The notes: generated from the sequence alone by a model not told the origin. A DNA stretch of 7,951 nt from GCA-003244245 sp035997545 (GCA_035997545.1 DASYIL010000269.1:1-7951), one strand, 5' to 3'; positions 1-5,711 are shown, counted from the first letter of the stretch. Translations and numbers: made by a program.

Positions 1-27
1 AAATCAGAAAGTTGCTCGCGAGACGGA

Positions 28-744
28 TCAAGAGCTAGCCGTGGGCGATTCGGTGCGTTCCGAGCCCTGGAGTAAAGGAGAACGGGCCAACAGCACGGTG
101 CAGGCGATGATGAGCGCAGCACCGAACAGAGCGAGGATCAACCATGTGCCGGTCCGGAGGTGCTCGTGGAACACCGCGATCCCAAACGCAACGGAGACGA
201 AGGGATCGACCACAGTCAGCGCGGGTTGGGAGGCAACCAATGGACCAGCTTGCAAGGTCTTCTGCAGCAGGAAGAAGAAGCCCGGGCCGAACACGATCAC
301 CAGATAGGTCTGCGGCGCGCGGAACACGCCACCGATGCCTGCTGCGCCGTAGGCCGCCCCAACTCCGGCGACGAGGGCGGCAACCAGCCCGAAACCAATA
401 CCTGTGGCTAGCCCGAGGTAGGCGGCTCGGCGGGCGGTCCATTCCCGGGCATGGAGCCGACTGCGGAACACCATGCTGGCCAGTATCAGGGTGAATGGCA
501 ACTCCAGCACAAGGATCGGCTGGACCACAACGATCGGCCCGGTGGCCAGCGCGGCGGCTTGTAGCAGAAACGCGACGACAAGCGCAGCGACTCCCCCCAG
601 CCAGGCCGGGTGGTGGACTAGGTGCCAGAAGAGCGCCAGGCCGGCGGCTTGCCCCACCGGCTCGTCCCGGTTGGCTTTACGTTGCAGCACTGATGCCGTC
701 GCGTTACCCAGCGCAGCGAGGACGGCGAGCACGAGACTCAGCAT
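28..744 (-). CDS. DMT-superfamily membrane transporter, probable internal deletion
   Basis: This 238-residue protein is strongly hydrophobic, with about seven membrane-like segments. It opens with a short membrane entry followed by an RKANRDEP loop. Family traits visible are the glycine- and proline-rich repeats around GPIVVVQPILVLELPF (residues 69-84) and ASQPALTVVDPFVS (171-184), which look like the two pseudo-symmetric halves of DMT/EamA-like permeases. Such proteins sit in the cytoplasmic membrane and move small solutes; the substrate cannot be inferred. Relatives I know are nearer 280-300 residues. At residues 103-104 (about base 435) the first half runs from REWT straight into ARRAAYLG, where an extra helix pair is expected, so a segment seems to be missing in frame. 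No good ribosome-binding site precedes the start. The gene points away from the integrase module and could be chromosomal flank or cargo. Family call is fairly sure; function of the shortened protein is doubtful. Confidence 0.72.
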   Translation of the reverse strand: MLSLVLAVLAALGNATASVLQRKANRDEPVGQAAGLALFWHLVHHPAWLGGVAALVVAFLLQAAALATGPIVVVQPILVLELPFTLILASMVFRSRLHAREWTARRAAYLGLATGIGFGLVAALVAGVGAAYGAAGIGGVFRAPQTYLVIVFGPGFFFLLQKTLQAGPLVASQPALTVVDPFVSVAFGIAVFHEHLRTGTWLILALFGAALIIACTVLLARSPLLQGSERTESPTASS

Positions 745-831
745 GGACGGCCCAAGGCGGTGCCAGCGGAAGTCGTCCTGTGCATGGTCATCATGATGGC
801 AAGACGCAGACTTCCATGCCGAGCCGAGCGT

Positions 832-849
832 GTGCCCCCTGCGTGCCCC
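832..849. repeat. Left paired direct repeat, candidate integrase arm site
   Basis: GTGCCCC occurs at 832-838 and again at 843-849, exactly 11 bp apart. The same geometry (GTGCC twice, 11 bp apart) occurs right of the tRNA core at 1058-1077. Paired direct repeats flanking a core are the usual form of arm-type sites bound by the N-terminal domain of tyrosine integrases. Their role here is inferred from position and spacing. Confidence 0.45.
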
Positions 850-856
850 TTGTCAT

Positions 857-891
857 GGTCACCAGGGGTCAACAGCGGTCACTCACGTCAC
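857..891. repeat. GGTCA ladder at about helical spacing
   Basis: GGTCA begins at 857, 867 and 877, exactly 10 bp apart, followed by CGTCA at 886. Phased pentamers like these would place bound protein subunits on one face of the helix, as with excisionase, integrase or a regulator. They lie between the left arm repeat and the tRNA core. The binding protein is unknown. Confidence 0.35.
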
Positions 892-950
892 CTACCCGCC
901 TAACCCGCAGATCAGCATAAGCGCTGGTCAGGACATTGATCGCCGCCCGA

Positions 951-995
951 TCTTCCAAGCTGGCCATGCGGGTTCGATTCCCGTCGCCCGCTCCA
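951..995 (+). other. Attachment core: 3' part of tRNA-Gly(UCC)
   Basis: The stretch reads as the 3' half of a glycine tRNA. It has anticodon loop CTTCCAA (anticodon TCC), the 3' anticodon strand, a T arm of GCGGG (968-972) with CCCGT (980-984) around TTCGATT, acceptor strand CGCCCGC (985-991), discriminator T and encoded CCA (993-995). The 5' half (acceptor, D arm, 5' anticodon strand) is absent to the left, so this is not a functional tRNA. A tRNA 3' segment beside an integrase gene is the classical identity segment of an integrated element. The integrase reading frame runs through it antisense, giving the GRRESNPHGQLG tail. Crossover would occur within this segment; the exact overlap bases are not determinable. 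Confidence 0.8.
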
Positions 996-1014
996 CAGCC
1001 CCCACCAGCCGAAA

Positions 1015-1048
1015 CGGCGGCCCGTCCCGATCATGGGAAGGGCCGCCG
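1015..1048. terminator. Strong hairpin just downstream of the tRNA core
   Basis: CGGCGGCCC (1015-1023) pairs perfectly with GGGCCGCCG (1040-1048). An inner TCCC (1025-1028) pairs with GGGA (1035-1038) around a six-base loop. It lies 20 bp after the tRNA CCA end, where a tRNA transcript would terminate, and also inside the read-through tail of the integrase frame, so it may stop transcription in either direction. No T tract follows, as is common in high-GC actinobacteria. Confidence 0.5.
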
Positions 1049-1057
1049 TCTCCATCC

Positions 1058-1077
1058 GTGCCATTAATGTGCCATTA
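1058..1077. repeat. Right paired direct repeat, candidate integrase arm site
   Basis: GTGCCATTA occurs at 1058-1066 and 1069-1077, 11 bp apart, inside the 3' end of the integrase frame, where it encodes the NGTLMARME stretch. It mirrors the left pair at 832-849 in both core sequence (GTGCC) and spacing. The likely role is an arm-type integrase binding site; this is inference from geometry. Confidence 0.5.
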
Positions 1078-2096
1078 CGCCACCGGGACCAGCGCACCAG
1101 CCGCCCGTCGTCGCCGTCCTCGTCGGTCTGGTCCGCACCGTCGTCACTGCTCTCCGGGTCCTCTGTCCGACCGGATTCGACCAGCGCGCTCAGCGCGTCC
1201 GCGATGCTGCGGTCACGGGCGTTAGTGGCGTGCTGGTAGATCAACGCCGCGCGCATCGAGCCGTGACCCATCCGGTGCATCAGCTCCCGCGTGGTTGCGC
1301 CCGAACCTGCGGCCAGGTGGTTGCCCGTGTGTCTGAGGTCGTGGAAGTGGAACCCGGCGGGGAGCCCGGCCGCCACGACCATCGCTGGCCACTTCGTGCG
1401 ACGGCCGAAGTTCCCACGGCGGAGCACCGCGCCCTTCTCTCCCCGGAACACCAGACCCTCAGGCCCTGGACCCGCGTACTGCTCGATGTGCCGGCGCAAC
1501 TCATCAACGAGGACGGCCGGCAGGGAGACGCTCCGGACCCCTGCTGCAGACTTGGGCGGACCGGACTGAATGGCGCCTCTATTCAGCTGTGCCAGGCGCC
1601 GTCGCACGTGCAGCACGCGGCCTGTGAAGTCGACGTCATAGCGTCGCAGTGCGATCAGCTCGCCCCACCGCAGGCCGATGAACGCCGCAGCCAGCACCAG
1701 GACTCGAAACCGATCGGGCATACGCTCGGCGAGCGCGTAAACCTGCCGGACGCTCGCAGTCGGTCGCTCGTCGGCCCGATACTCCCCGGCGCCCTTGATC
1801 CGGCACGGGTTGCGTTTGATCCGTCCATCGTCCACCGCCGTGTTGAGGACCGCCCTCACCAGCCGGTACGCCTTGGCCGTCCGGTCCTCCGACCGCCCGT
1901 CGCGCAACAGCGCAGCGCACCAGCCCCGGATTGTGTCTGTCGACAACTCAGCTAGCTCGACCTGACCGAGGTACGGCTCGATGTGATGGTGCCACAGGCT
2001 TAGGTACTCCTCCCGGGTCCGCTCCCCCACCCGGTGCTCTGTGATCCAGCGCGCTCCGAACTCACGAAACAGCTCCCTGCCCTTGAGCGGGTCTGA

Positions 2097-2106
2097 CCAG
2101 TCCAGT
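2097..2106. repeat. 5-bp tandem duplication causing the int frameshift
   Basis: On the plus strand CCAGT is repeated head to tail (2097-2101, 2102-2106); on the coding strand this is ACTGG twice. One copy gives GGG GAC TGG TCA GAC, encoding GDWSD and joining the two integrase frames exactly. This is a typical replication-slippage product. Confidence 0.85.
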
Positions 2107-2283
2107 CCCCACGCAAGATCTCCGATTCGGTGAGCGTCAACCATTGCTCGGCGTCACGCTTCGAACCGAATGTCTCTGGTGCCGTGCGCATCAGACCATC
2201 CGGCCCTAGGTACCGAGCCTGGAATCGACCCGAAGCCAACTTGCGGACGTTGCCGAACCGGCGGTGTCCCTTTTTGTTCGCCA

Positions 2284-2499
2284 TCACGCCACCCGCCCGA
2301 GGCGCCGCCGGACCGTCGCCACGGTAATCGGCTCGACGCGGCCAACAAGCAGCCAGGCGTCGAGGTCGGACCGTGCGAAACGCACGTGTCGGCCGACGTG
2401 GTGAAAAGCGATTCGGCGTTCTGCGATCAGCCGCCGCACGAATCGCTCGGAGGTGTTCAGGTAGGCGGCCGCCTCCAGCACGGTGAGATACTTCTGCAC
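2284..2499 (-). CDS. xis: Excisionase-like helix-turn-helix protein
   Basis: A 71-residue basic protein matching the MerR-like HTH_17 (DNA-binding, excisionase) family in size and layout. The sequence YLTVLEAAAYLNTSERFVRRLI (helix-turn-helix at about residues 4-25) is followed by the wing region RRIAFHHVGRHVRF and SDLDAWL, which are characteristic. Such proteins bend DNA at the att site and steer the integrase toward excision. It lies between rep and int, the standard AICE order, 21 bp after the rep stop and overlapping the int start by TGATG. The only in-frame start is GTG at 2499. An ATG better spaced from the GAGAGGGG ribosome site lies at 2507-2505 but is out of frame because of an 8-bp duplication, so translation may be weakened. 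Family is confident; expression level is uncertain. Confidence 0.8.
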   Translation of the reverse strand: MQKYLTVLEAAAYLNTSERFVRRLIAERRIAFHHVGRHVRFARSDLDAWLLVGRVEPITVATVRRRLGRVA

Positions 2500-2506
2500 T
2501 TCTGCA
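2491..2506. repeat. 8-bp tandem duplication at the xis start
   Basis: CTTCTGCA is repeated head to tail (2491-2498, 2499-2506), TGCAGAAG twice on the coding strand. With one copy the gene would begin ATG CAG AAG TAT CTC (MQKYL) a few bases after GAGAGGGG. With two copies that ATG opens a 16-codon dead-end frame and the gene must start at GTG 2499. Confidence 0.75.
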
Positions 2507-2520
2507 TGGTTTCCCCTCTC

Positions 2521-3285
2521 TCAGGCGGCTTGATCGCTGGTTGCTGAACAGTCGTCACCTGGTGGTGATCCGCTCGCGGCGAGTTGTGCGGCGGTGTACT
2601 CGGCTTTCCACCGTTGTCGCTCGGCGACGGCATGGAGGAGCAGCAGCGGTCGGGGCGGCACGTCGGGGTCTGCGGGGGCGGGGCGTTCCCACCGGTAGGG
2701 CCCGTCTTTGGGGCCGTGCGTGGGCTGGATGCCGGCTTGTTCGAGGAGTTGCCGAACGAATGCGCTGCGTTCGGCGCGGTGGTCATCCAAGGTCTTGTTG
2801 GACCACTTCCGCGAGACGAGCACGCGGCGGCCGGCAATGCCCAGGTGTTCGGACTTGTGGGCCTTGCCCTTGCACCGCCCCGGCGTCATGGAATGCCGGG
2901 CGCCGTGGGGTTGGATACCGTGGAGCAGCCACACCACACACCTCGGCAAGCACGGAGTGACCTGTAGTTCGGCATGCAACCGCTGGGCGTGGTCGCGCTG
3001 CCGATCCGTGGCAGTGTCGCCGAGCCCGGCGGCCTCCCCCACGCTTTTGGTCAGGTATTTCGTGAGGTATCCGACGTGGCGACCAGCTTCCTCGGTACCA
3101 CCCAGGATGACCTTGACGTGCACCTGGGTGCCGAACCGGACCACGTGGGCGGGTTCGGTGAGGTCGTCGCACGCCTGCTCCCACGTAGGCAGTGGCTGGT
3201 GAGTGTCGGGGTCGGTGAAGGCTTTGGCCCGCATCTCCCAGACCGGTCGCCGCTCACCGGTGTGGCGTGCCTCCCACATTCCGGA
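2521..3285 (-). pseudogene. RepSA-like AICE replication initiator, N-terminus lost
   Basis: The C-terminal half of the replication initiator found in pSAM2-like actinomycete elements, which starts rolling-circle-type replication of the excised form. Recognisable blocks are DPDTHQPLPTWEQACDDL, PAHVVRFGTQVHVK, GYLTKYLTKSVGE (with the family tyrosines), LHAELQVTPCLPRC, GRCKGKAHKSEHLGI and GRRVLVSRKWSNKTLDDHRAER. Homology fades upstream of about 3285. Further upstream the frame continues to 3423 only by running antisense through an IS3-type transposase start and an AraC fragment, so the first 35 or so residues of that frame are not Rep. The usual N-terminal half is missing, so no functional initiator is expected. 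It is the first gene of the rep-xis-int series. The left boundary of the foreign DNA, about 3275-3300, is approximate. Confidence 0.8.
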
Positions 3286-3300
3286 CACCGGACCCAATAA

Positions 3301-3310
3301 GGTCCGGACC
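3301..3310. repeat. Short palindrome at the rep/IS junction
   Basis: GGTCCGGACC is a perfect 10-bp palindrome lying between the last Rep-like codons and the transposase ribosome-binding site. It may belong to the end of the insertion sequence; no matching partner end is seen in the window. Confidence 0.3.
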
Positions 3311-3327
3311 GGAACGGAGGGGGATAA

Positions 3328-3390
3328 ATGCCAGAACGGCGCAGAAAGTACACGCCTGAGTTCAAGGAAGAAGCGGCGAAGATGGTGGTT
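3328..3390 (+). pseudogene. IS3-family OrfA transposase, first 21 codons only
   Basis: The peptide MPERRRKYTPEFKEEAAKMV is the canonical N-terminus of IS3-family OrfA, the helix-turn-helix subunit that helps the DDE transposase bind the element ends. A strong GGAGGGGG ribosome site (3316-3323) precedes the ATG by four bases. After the second valine at 3390 the frame departs from the family and runs into sequence that codes, in another frame, for an AraC regulator. The rest of OrfA, all of OrfB and the right end are absent. The fragment marks an insertion followed by deletion, which also removed the 5' part of rep and of the AraC gene. High confidence as an IS fragment; the exact IS is unknown. 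Confidence 0.75.
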
Positions 3391-3391
3391 G

Positions 3392-3949
3392 CCTATCATT
3401 TTCAGCCCAACAATGGATCTCACTACTCCCAGAGGTCACAGTTGGGTACGTATGCTGCATCTGGCCAACCGCGAAGCGCGCCGCGAGCAGGGACTACTCG
3501 GCCACCCTCTCGCCGCAAAGAGCATCGAGGCCGCCCTGGTCGACGGACTGCTGCTCGCCCAGCCACACAACTACAGTGACGCGCTACTGCACGGCACCCG
3601 CGTCGCTGCCCCACGGGCCGTCCGCGAAGCCATCGAACTCCTCGAGGCCTACCCCGATCGAGCCTGGTCTGCACCCGCGTTGGCCAGCCAGGCTCATGTC
3701 AGCGTCCGAGCACTGCAGGAGGGGTTCCAGCGTGCCCTCGACACCACACCGATGCGCTATCTCCGCGAGGTACGGTTGCGGAGGGTGCGGGAGGACCTCT
3801 TGGCGGCAACCCCCGACGTCGCAACAGTTGGCGCAATTGTTCACCGCTGGGGAATTCTGAATCAGGGCCGATTCGCCGGAGCCTATCGAAAGAGGTTCGG
3901 CGAAGCACCGTCGGAGACCTTGCGTAGGCAGCCAACCATTGTTTCTTGA
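3392..3949 (+). pseudogene. AraC-family regulator, C-terminal 185 residues
   Basis: The frame from 3392 reads PIIFSPTMDL, then GHSWVRMLHLANREARRE, and continues to a stop at 3947-3949. This matches the second half of an AraC-binding-type sensor domain. It is followed by a complete AraC/XylS DNA-binding domain of two helix-turn-helix motifs: WSAPALASQAHVSVRALQEG (about 3665-3724) and DVATVGAIVHRWGILNQGRF with the AYRKRFGEAPSE signature (about 3818-3915). Such proteins activate nearby catabolic or stress genes on binding an effector. The normal protein is about 310-330 residues, so roughly 130 N-terminal residues are missing, replaced by the IS3 fragment. The frame stays open upstream to 3203 by chance, through antisense rep. 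A short product from ATG 3452 is conceivable but would lack much of the sensor domain. Confidence 0.8.
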
Positions 3950-4304
3950 TCTACAGCGCGGGAGAGGGGATGGCGGGCGCGGTGGGTGCGCCCTGCGCGA
4001 GGTGGCCGATCCGCGCAGATCGCACACACTCCGCGTACCTCGGTTCCATGGTGGACCGTTGCCTCAGCGTTAGACCTCACGATCGCCGGGGAGACGGCGT
4101 CACGCTGTTCGGCGCCGGCGGCGGTCACCGCCACCACCCCCCACCGGGCTTCCCTCCGGGTGCCCCCCATAGCCCCTAGCGCAGCGGACGGCTCGATACC
4201 GCTGCCTCCAGGTGCCGGCGCAGGCAGCTCGCGCTGGGATGCCCACCTGTGGGCTCGCGGTGATCCGGAGAAGTGAATCTTCCGCAGCAGATGCAAACGA
4301 ATGA
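3950..4304. other. No recognisable gene (355 bp)
   Basis: Several frames are open here on both strands, but none shows a known family, a convincing ribosome site or consistent codon use. A small inverted repeat (GGCGGT then ACCGCC around a single base, near 4120) is the only structure seen. It probably represents the spacer after the AraC fragment plus decayed DNA before the PadR fragment. Confidence 0.5.
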
Positions 4305-4490
4305 CATCGGCGCACGTCACCGAGGCGACGGTACTACCGGCTCACGCCCGACGGTGCCGAGTTCGCCCGTGAAGCCCTCGCCCGTGCACACAAGCCACGG
4401 CATTCGCAGGTTCGGCTTCACCTCGGACTTGTCGGGGGCGCGATGTGGCGTCTCGCCCTTCGGCCGATGCCGGCCGGAGGTCCGGCATGA
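4305..4490 (+). pseudogene. PadR-family regulator, C-terminal fragment
   Basis: After an in-frame TGA at 4302-4304 the frame reads SPRRRYYRLTPDGAEFA followed by REALARAHKP, to a stop at 4488-4490. The R-x-YYRLTPDG motif is the signature of the winged-helix wing of PadR regulators, which repress efflux or phenolic-acid genes. The recognition helix and the rest of the winged-helix domain upstream are absent, so the fragment cannot bind DNA normally. The tail is basic then hydrophobic, like short PadR proteins lacking the long coiled-coil dimerisation arm. Its stop overlaps an ATG (ATGA at 4487-4490) that opens a 26-codon frame, suggesting it once headed an operon with the membrane protein that follows. 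Confidence 0.65.
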
Positions 4491-4515
4491 TCTTCGCACT
4501 ACTGGATTTCTTTTC

Positions 4516-4725
4516 TTGGTCGAGATTGATTCTGCTGGGGCACGGTTTTCGTCCTCCTACCCCCTGATCTGTGTCCCGACCACGGCGGTCGTCGCGATCG
4601 TCGCGCTGGTCGTGATCTACCTCGGCGTCGTCGGCGTCGGCGCACTGCTCACCCTTGGCGGCGGCTACGGAACCAAGCGCCTACTCGCACGCCATCAGCG
4701 GCGCCGCTCGAGGATCAAGACCTGA
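4516..4725 (+). CDS. Possible small membrane protein, start unresolved
   Basis: A frame ending at 4725 encodes a hydrophobic segment (about 4580-4666, TTAVVAIVALVVIYL continuing GVVGVGALLTLGGG) followed by a very basic tail (TKRLLARHQRRRSRIK). This is the layout of a one- or two-pass membrane protein with a cytoplasmic basic end. No ATG precedes the membrane segment in this frame. TTG 4516 is the candidate used here; GTG 4612 falls inside the membrane segment. An ATG that overlaps the PadR stop (4487) is in a different frame and stops after 26 codons, so the gene may be frameshifted between the two. I do not recognise the family. Confidence 0.35.
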   Translation: MVEIDSAGARFSSSYPLICVPTTAVVAIVALVVIYLGVVGVGALLTLGGGYGTKRLLARHQRRRSRIKT

Positions 4726-4826
4726 GCGCCCGCAGCCGGCCCGGCTACCACCTGGGCGGCCGCCGCTCGTCAACGGCCAGTTCGTCGATGGGACCGTCCA
4801 CGGGCTTCAGGTTGATGGTTTCAGGG

Positions 4827-4867
4827 CTGAGTTAGTGGGGTAATAGCTGCAGGAGCCACTGGCTCAG
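4827..4867 (+). terminator. Hairpin, possible terminator
   Basis: CTGAGTTAGTGG (4827-4838) pairs with CCACTGGCTCAG (4856-4867) over 12 positions, ten Watson-Crick and two G-U wobbles on the plus-strand RNA, around a 17-base loop. It lies between the two small membrane-protein candidates. The wobbles are stable only in plus-strand RNA, suggesting a role in a rightward transcript. Confidence 0.35.
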
Positions 4868-4907
4868 AACTCGGCGCGGGGACTTACTACAGGGAGCGGG
4901 CTGAGCT

Positions 4908-5063
4908 GTGACCATGGTGCTGAACTTGGCGTTGCTGGTGCTGGTGTGGGTGGTGGGTTTGGTTGCGGTGCATCGGGTGGCGCCGGCGCAGTCTCGGAGA
5001 TATCAGCGCACCGCTGCTGTAGCAGCAGCTGAAACGCCTCAGCTCGCCCGTAGACCGGGGTAA
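4908..5063 (+). CDS. Possible 51-residue membrane peptide
   Basis: GTG 4908 (or ATG 4914) opens a short frame ending at TAA 5061-5063. The start region encodes MVLNLALLVLVWVVGLVAV, one clear membrane helix, then HRVAP and a basic, alanine-rich tail. AGGGAG at 4891-4896 is an acceptable ribosome site for the GTG start. The last 25 bases overlap the end of the convergent gene at 5039-5338. Layout resembles small single-pass membrane proteins common in actinomycetes, but no family is recognised and a chance frame cannot be excluded. Confidence 0.35.
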   Translation: MTMVLNLALLVLVWVVGLVAVHRVAPAQSRRYQRTAAVAAAETPQLARRPG

Positions 5064-5338
5064 CTGCCCGCGGCGCCGGACGCAGTTCGGGCGGCGTGAC
5101 CAGCGAGGTTTCGGGCTCTCATTCTGGCGGTGACGCGCCGTTCCGCGGCTTTCCGTTTGGGCCAGCCGAGGATTGACCGTGACCGGTCGTCGTCACCCCA
5201 GGCGTCGCGGTCCGCCAGATCGGTTGACCAGGCGCCCGCGAGTAGCTCGGCTTCCTGCGATGTCAGCAGCACGCAACGGCCCATGAGCGCCTCGACGTGC
5301 GGCCCTGCCGGTCCGAACTGCTCGAAGCCGGTGGTCAT
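5039..5338 (-). CDS. Hypothetical 99-residue soluble protein
   Basis: A complete frame with GC-rich third positions and a strong ribosome site (GAGGAGAGG, about 5 bases before the ATG). The N-terminal part is acidic and mixed (MTTGFEQFGPAGPHVEALMG), followed by LLTSQEAELLAGAWSTDL and a DRDAWGDDD turn. The middle is basic (GWPKRKAAERRVTARMRAR) and the tail is rich in alanine and glycine. There is no signal peptide or membrane segment. The charge pattern could suit a small nucleic-acid- or protein-binding protein, but I do not recognise it and assign no function. A palindrome 36 bp upstream may control it. It is one of the few apparently undamaged genes here. Confidence 0.6.
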   Translation of the reverse strand: MTTGFEQFGPAGPHVEALMGRCVLLTSQEAELLAGAWSTDLADRDAWGDDDRSRSILGWPKRKAAERRVTARMRARNLAGHAARTASGAAGSYPGLRAS

Positions 5339-5359
5339 CGTGGTCCTCTCCTCGTGTCC

Positions 5360-5385
5360 TAATTACCAGCGGTCCGGACGTCCGG
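5360..5385 (-). promoter_or_regulatory. Candidate promoter/operator of the 99-residue gene
   Basis: CCGGACGTCCGG (5374-5385) is a perfect 12-bp palindrome whose proximal edge is 36 bp upstream of the ATG at 5338. TAATTA (5360-5365), the only A/T-rich hexamer nearby, lies between palindrome and gene where a -10 box would fall, placing the palindrome over the -35 region as an operator might be. No repressor is identified. Confidence 0.35.
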
Positions 5386-5711
5386 CGGTGCTACCGGCGG
5401 GCCACTCAAGGGTGCCCTGAGAGCGCATCCCACATCGTGGCTGGCCATGTATCTAGGGCGCTCGTCGGAACCTCATTGAGATGGGCCGGGTGATCCCTCT
5501 CCCGTGGGGGATCACCCGGGACGAGCCTGCGCGCCGGCGAGTTCGACTGACCGGCCAGCAACGACGGCCTCACCCAGTGCGCCGGGTGGGGCCGCTCGCT
5601 GGCGCTTCCTGTCCGCCCCCTCTCACCGAGCAGGTCGGTGGCTGCAATGGTCAAGGCTGGTAGCTTCACGGTGATCACCCACTCCATCCCACAGGTGCAC
5701 CGGCCTGGGCC
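5386..5711. other. No recognisable gene; open minus-strand frame continues from integrase remnant
   Basis: The minus-strand frame of the integrase remnant stays open to 5406 but leaves the family after HEI at 5712. The continuation (GPGRCTCGMEWVITVK onward) is unfamiliar and runs across the 5486-5519 hairpin. The plus-strand frame 5481-5663 also lacks any known feature. The stretch probably holds a deletion junction plus non-coding DNA. Confidence 0.45.
5486..5519. other. Perfect 12-bp stem-loop
   Basis: CCGGGTGATCCC (5486-5497) and GGGATCACCCGG (5508-5519) are perfect inverted repeats around a ten-base loop. No T tract follows on either side. It could be a bidirectional terminator, a protein-binding site or an end of a small mobile element. 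Confidence 0.5.

Larger units (their letters stand above)
912..2284 (-). pseudogene. int: AICE tyrosine integrase, frameshifted near the N-terminus
   Basis: A tyrosine site-specific recombinase that would integrate the element at tRNA-Gly. The N-terminal arm-binding domain (MANKKGHRRFGNVRK... to LRGDW) is encoded at 2284-2107. The core-binding and catalytic domains follow in another frame from SDPLKG (about 2096) onward. All catalytic residues are present in the downstream frame: Arg in LRWGE, Lys in PPKSA, His-x-x-Arg in HDLRH, His in MGHGS and Tyr in LIYQH (codon 1236-1238). The frames are separated by a 5-bp tandem duplication; removing it restores GDWSDP. The 3' end reads through the tRNA core to a stop at 912. 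The ATG (2284-2282) overlaps the TGA of the upstream excisionase gene, implying translational coupling. The 410-residue downstream frame alone lacks the arm-binding domain, so normal integration is unlikely without frameshifting or an internal start. Confidence 0.85.

Noticed and set aside
951..995. A functional tRNA gene.
   Set aside because: Only the 3' half from the anticodon loop onward is present; no D arm or 5' acceptor strand lies upstream.
1230..1955. A 241-codon plus-strand open frame.
   Set aside because: It is antisense to the integrase catalytic domain, shows no family features and is the expected shadow of a GC-rich gene.
2097..2106. Programmed ribosomal frameshifting in the integrase.
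   Set aside because: There is no slippery heptamer, and a 5-bp exact duplication explains the frame change more simply; kept only as a remote alternative.
3203..3391. The open frame upstream of the AraC fragment as a genuine N-terminus.
   Set aside because: These bases code on the minus strand for Rep and on the plus strand, in another frame, for IS3 OrfA; the openness is fortuitous.
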